Origin: an uncultured Christensenella sp.
Lineage (GTDB): Bacteria > Bacillota > Clostridia > Christensenellales > UBA1242
DNA: 8,723 nucleotides
Direction: 5' to 3'
Assembly: GCA_949293915.1 (NCBI GenBank)
Contig: CASFFJ010000153.1
Location: 1-8,723, forward strand
The position numbers were made by a program, and so were the translations under genes. Below are positions 6,278 through 8,723 of this stretch, piece by piece. Each line of letters begins with the position of its first letter. Within the stretch, counting starts at the first letter, position 1. The notes below the pieces were generated by a model. The model was given only the letters and a program-made list of their open reading frames with translations. It was not told the DNA's origin and made no database searches.

Positions 6278-8269
6278 ATGGAGCTTAGGAGTATACTTGC
6301 TGATAACTCTCAGGTTGAATTTGTTATCAACCAGATTAGAAAGCAATCAAAGGTACGGGCAGTAGATGTAATTTGCGCCTACAATCTTTTCTGTGACAAC
6401 AACCCGAAATTGGATGAGAACGCTTTGAAGCGCTTGGACCGTGCATATATTATGTGCAAGTATATGGAACCGGAAGCTGAAGATGTAATCTCGATGCTTT
6501 TGTTTCATGATAACCTTCGTAATAATGCATCAATGCATACTTTTATGCAGTATTTTAGCGAAAAGAGATATGAGGGTTATCATAAGCAAATGACTGAAGC
6601 TTGCAGAAATGCTGCAAAAACCAATCCTGAAAAAGAGGATTGGACACACGAAGATTGTATCAGTTATTACATTATGATGCGCGTATGTGATAAAATGTTC
6701 AATCGTTTGATGAAGAGAATTAACAAAAACAAAGCACCTAATGCTAAGATTATTTCCGACGCATACTATATGGCCAAGAGAGCACATGAATGGGCGACAA
6801 GAGCGAGTGGAGAACCTTATATTCCTTATATTGTGCATCCAATTCGTGTGGCTGGAATTTTGGAAGAATTCGGTGTTGAAAGTCCGGTTATTGCGGCAGC
6901 TTTACTTCACGATGTTGTTGAGGATACAACGTACACTTTAGATGATATTGCAAACGAATGCGGAGCGAAAGTGGCTCGGTATGTAGATGCTGTTACGTCG
7001 GTTCATGGAGAGTATGCAAAATCGCTTCGTTCGTTGGAGTATCAATGTGATAAAGCCACGCTGGATCAAAAGAGCGTTCAAAAACTTGTTAGTCATCTTA
7101 ATTATAGCGAGGATATGATTTTTGCTTTATATATAAAAGCTGCAGACAGAATTCATAACCTCCGCACAATAGACTCTATGCCCAGCATTAAGTCTCATAA
7201 TAAGATTGATGAAACTCAGTGGGACTATTTGCCACTGTTTAAAGCGTTTAAGTTGAATTATTTTGTTCAAATGATCGAGGATCTCATGTGGCGTGCTACC
7301 GATATAGATCGGTATACAAAAATGCAAGCGAAGTATGAAGATATGCTTTCGCGCAATAGAGAATTTCTTGATGATTTTAAAATAATTCTTTCTACACACA
7401 CCGAAACGGAAGTGAATTCCCATGCAGAACTCTTGGGACGTGCGGGATACGATGTAGAAATTTGCGAAAGACTTTTGACACCTTATGAGGTATATAGTCA
7501 TATTAAAAAGTCTGGAGGAACTGTTGGGAATCTCTCTAAAAGAATTGACAAACGATTTGTTCCTGTTTGTGATATCGACATAGTAGCTGATCCAAGAGAT
7601 GATGAGTCAGACTTGGACACCTTTGTAACTGGTTTTATAAAGATGTTTGAAAATAAAATTGCAATGACAGGACGGACCATTATTGATTTTAATAAGTCGG
7701 AAAAGGCATTTATTTTCGAGGTGGAAGACTATTACCGAAATGTATTTCGTTGTCGAATTATATTGCGAGCTGAATACGAAGTACAAAAGAAAGGTATCTA
7801 TTTAAAGAATGCCGGTGAAGTTCTTGAAGAAGAGTCTATCGATAAGTCCGAAAAGATAACAGTTCTGCTTAGAAACGACAAGCCTATTTCCATGCCCAAA
7901 GGAGCAACTGTTATTGATGTTGCCTTTGCAATTCACGAAGAAATAGGTTATACTGTTAAATCCGCGACAATCAATGACAAAAAAGCTTCGATATATGACA
8001 TTCTGCAAGACGAAGACAAAATTATTATCGAAGCTGATACACGCAGAGTGGACGGTGTTACACAAATGGACGCGCACATTTCTCACGTTCGAATTAGTTG
8101 GCTTAACTATGTCGTCACCAAGAGAGCCAAGAAAAAAATTATTGACTTCTTGATAGACAAATATTATAAGTTCGAAGGCGACGATCCTAAAAACGAAAGC
8201 AAAGTGCAAACAACTGTTGTTGAAACTGCGGCGGATAAGATTTTAGGAGAACTTCGCTCAACGACATAA
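6278..8269 (+). CDS. RelA/SpoT-like (p)ppGpp hydrolase, synthetase degenerate
   Basis: This 663-aa protein has the domain order of a long RelA/SpoT homologue. The HD hydrolase domain (about 158-345) keeps its metal and catalytic signature: H187 in VHPIRVA, H211-D212 and E215-D216 in LLHDVVEDT, and D290/N294 in KAADRIHNLRT. Residues about 395-512 align by eye with the synthetase domain: TPYEVYSHIKKSG for the start, CDIDIVAD for the central strand, RCRIILRAEYEVQKKGIYLK for the final strand and helix. The YQSLHT-type substrate motif is absent, so synthesis should be lost. A TGS domain follows (about 525-588), then a helix-rich segment (about 600-630) like the region after TGS in RelA. An extra N-terminal region (1-155) precedes the HD domain. 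It is shorter than typical Rel/SpoT (about 730 aa). ATG 6278 has GGAGGT 6 nt upstream. It most likely degrades (p)ppGpp in the cytosol. Confidence 0.88.
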   Translation: MELRSILADNSQVEFVINQIRKQSKVRAVDVICAYNLFCDNNPKLDENALKRLDRAYIMCKYMEPEAEDVISMLLFHDNLRNNASMHTFMQYFSEKRYEGYHKQMTEACRNAAKTNPEKEDWTHEDCISYYIMMRVCDKMFNRLMKRINKNKAPNAKIISDAYYMAKRAHEWATRASGEPYIPYIVHPIRVAGILEEFGVESPVIAAALLHDVVEDTTYTLDDIANECGAKVARYVDAVTSVHGEYAKSLRSLEYQCDKATLDQKSVQKLVSHLNYSEDMIFALYIKAADRIHNLRTIDSMPSIKSHNKIDETQWDYLPLFKAFKLNYFVQMIEDLMWRATDIDRYTKMQAKYEDMLSRNREFLDDFKIILSTHTETEVNSHAELLGRAGYDVEICERLLTPYEVYSHIKKSGGTVGNLSKRIDKRFVPVCDIDIVADPRDDESDLDTFVTGFIKMFENKIAMTGRTIIDFNKSEKAFIFEVEDYYRNVFRCRIILRAEYEVQKKGIYLKNAGEVLEEESIDKSEKITVLLRNDKPISMPKGATVIDVAFAIHEEIGYTVKSATINDKKASIYDILQDEDKIIIEADTRRVDGVTQMDAHISHVRISWLNYVVTKRAKKKIIDFLIDKYYKFEGDDPKNESKVQTTVVETAADKILGELRSTT

Positions 8270-8286
8270 ACCGAGTACAGGACTCA

Positions 8287-8351
8287 TATCCTACATAGAG
8301 AAGTATGATTGCATTCTAAATGTGCAGTCATACTTCTCCGGATAACGTAGG
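8287..8351 (+). other. Long 16-bp hairpin without U-tract
   Basis: Bases 8298-8313 pair with 8323-8338: 11 perfect pairs, one T/G wobble, then TGCA/TGCA, around a 9-nt loop. Flanking TATCC (8287-8291)/GGATA (8340-8344), or CCTAC (8290-8294)/GTAGG (8347-8351), could extend it. No T-run follows on either strand, so it is not a standard terminator. It lies between the RSH-like and Fic/Doc-like genes, in an interval where I see no clear promoter. Confidence 0.6.
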
Positions 8352-8376
8352 TTAGATCATGAAAGGAAGGTATTTT

Positions 8377-8723
8377 ATGAATAAACTGACACCAGAACAG
8401 CTGGTGCTGTTAAATCGAAAAATCATTGCAGATGATGAAACAAGCATTCCGCAAGTAAATTTCGATGATTTAAAAGAAATTGCAGAAATTCCATATCAAA
8501 AAAACAAGGAACTGTTATATGTATTTAGAACCGTAAAAGAAAAAGCTGCTAAACTTGGAAATCTGATTGCGCTACGAAAACCTTTTTCTCAAGCAAATGA
8601 AGAAACGGCGGTATTGGCATTACTAACATTGTTGGATATAAATGGTTATAAAATGGTGAATTATAGCAAAGATATTGATGAGCTTTGTGGATATTTAGAA
8701 GAAAAGGATATAGATAATACGTG
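8377..8723 (+). CDS. Fic/Doc-like protein with degenerate active site, partial
   Basis: The gene runs off the right edge; 115 residues are visible. The opening (NKLTPEQLVLLNRKIIADD) resembles Doc/Fic-family starts, and the segment KEKAAKLGNLIALRKPFSQANEETAVLALLTLLDINGY follows the Doc pattern, in which the Fic motif HPFxDGNKRT is preceded by a helix and followed by LxLNGY. The motif here reads KPFSQANEET (68-77): catalytic His is Lys68, acidic residue is Gln72, Gly is Ala73 and basic residues are Glu75/Glu76. AMP- or phosphate-transfer activity is therefore not expected. ATG 8377 is preferred because AAAGGAAGG lies 6 nt upstream; an in-frame ATG at 8359 has no good ribosome-binding site. The coding sequence looks more AT-rich than its neighbours. 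It may be co-transcribed through the hairpin. The family reading is by pattern only. Confidence 0.6.
   Translation, partial: MNKLTPEQLVLLNRKIIADDETSIPQVNFDDLKEIAEIPYQKNKELLYVFRTVKEKAAKLGNLIALRKPFSQANEETAVLALLTLLDINGYKMVNYSKDIDELCGYLEEKDIDNT

Noticed and set aside
7802..8209. 135-codon minus-strand open frame
   Set aside because: It is antisense to the TGS and C-terminal region of the RSH-like gene, whose sense frame has clear homology features.
8298..8338. Standard intrinsic terminator of the RSH-like gene
   Set aside because: There is no T-run after the stem on either strand; sequence after it is CGGATAACG on the plus strand.
1..8723. CRISPR array, tRNA or rRNA gene, insertion sequence, attachment site
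   Set aside because: No regularly spaced repeats, no tRNA-like CCA/T-arm pattern, no transposase or integrase frame, and no terminal inverted repeats were found on either strand.

Overview
The window reads as accessory DNA, probably part of an integrated conjugative element, from a low- to moderate-GC Firmicute, most likely a gut-type clostridial lineage. The grounds are strong AGGAGG ribosome-binding sites, near-consensus SigA-type promoters, intrinsic terminators with U-tracts, moderately AT-rich coding sequence, and a VirD4/TraG-type coupling ATPase. No relaxase, integrase, tRNA or att site lies inside the window, so membership of a mobile element is inferred.

Layout: the left edge (1-97) holds two tandem rightward terminators that close a gene lying before the window. 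A leftward block follows, in transcription order: a 167-aa Sel1-repeat protein (4861-4358); an intrinsic terminator (about 4319-4286); a new promoter (4244-4216); a catalytically intact ClpP-type peptidase (4182-3529); a 545-aa protein with Sel1-like repeats and a degenerate AAA+ module without a P-loop (3551-1914); and a VirD4/TraG-type ATPase without a membrane anchor (1917-133). The last three genes overlap by 23 and 4 bp and look translationally coupled.

A divergent control region (4862-5123) separates this block from a rightward block: a consensus promoter (5063-5091), a 378-aa XRE-type regulator with a probable C-terminal sensor region (5124-6260), a 663-aa RelA/SpoT-homologue-like protein (6278-8269), a long 16-bp hairpin (8298-8338), and the start of a Fic/Doc-like protein (8377 to the edge).

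How the genes may work together: the leftward block pairs a peptidase chamber with a non-canonical AAA-like partner and a coupling ATPase, so regulated proteolysis of a transfer or regulatory protein is a reasonable hypothesis. The RSH-like protein keeps an intact (p)ppGpp-hydrolase signature but only a remnant of the synthetase domain, suggesting that this DNA lowers host alarmone levels. Three proteins (AAA-like, RSH synthetase region, Fic/Doc-like) keep a recognisable fold signature while losing catalytic residues. That recurrence is the most striking trait of the window.
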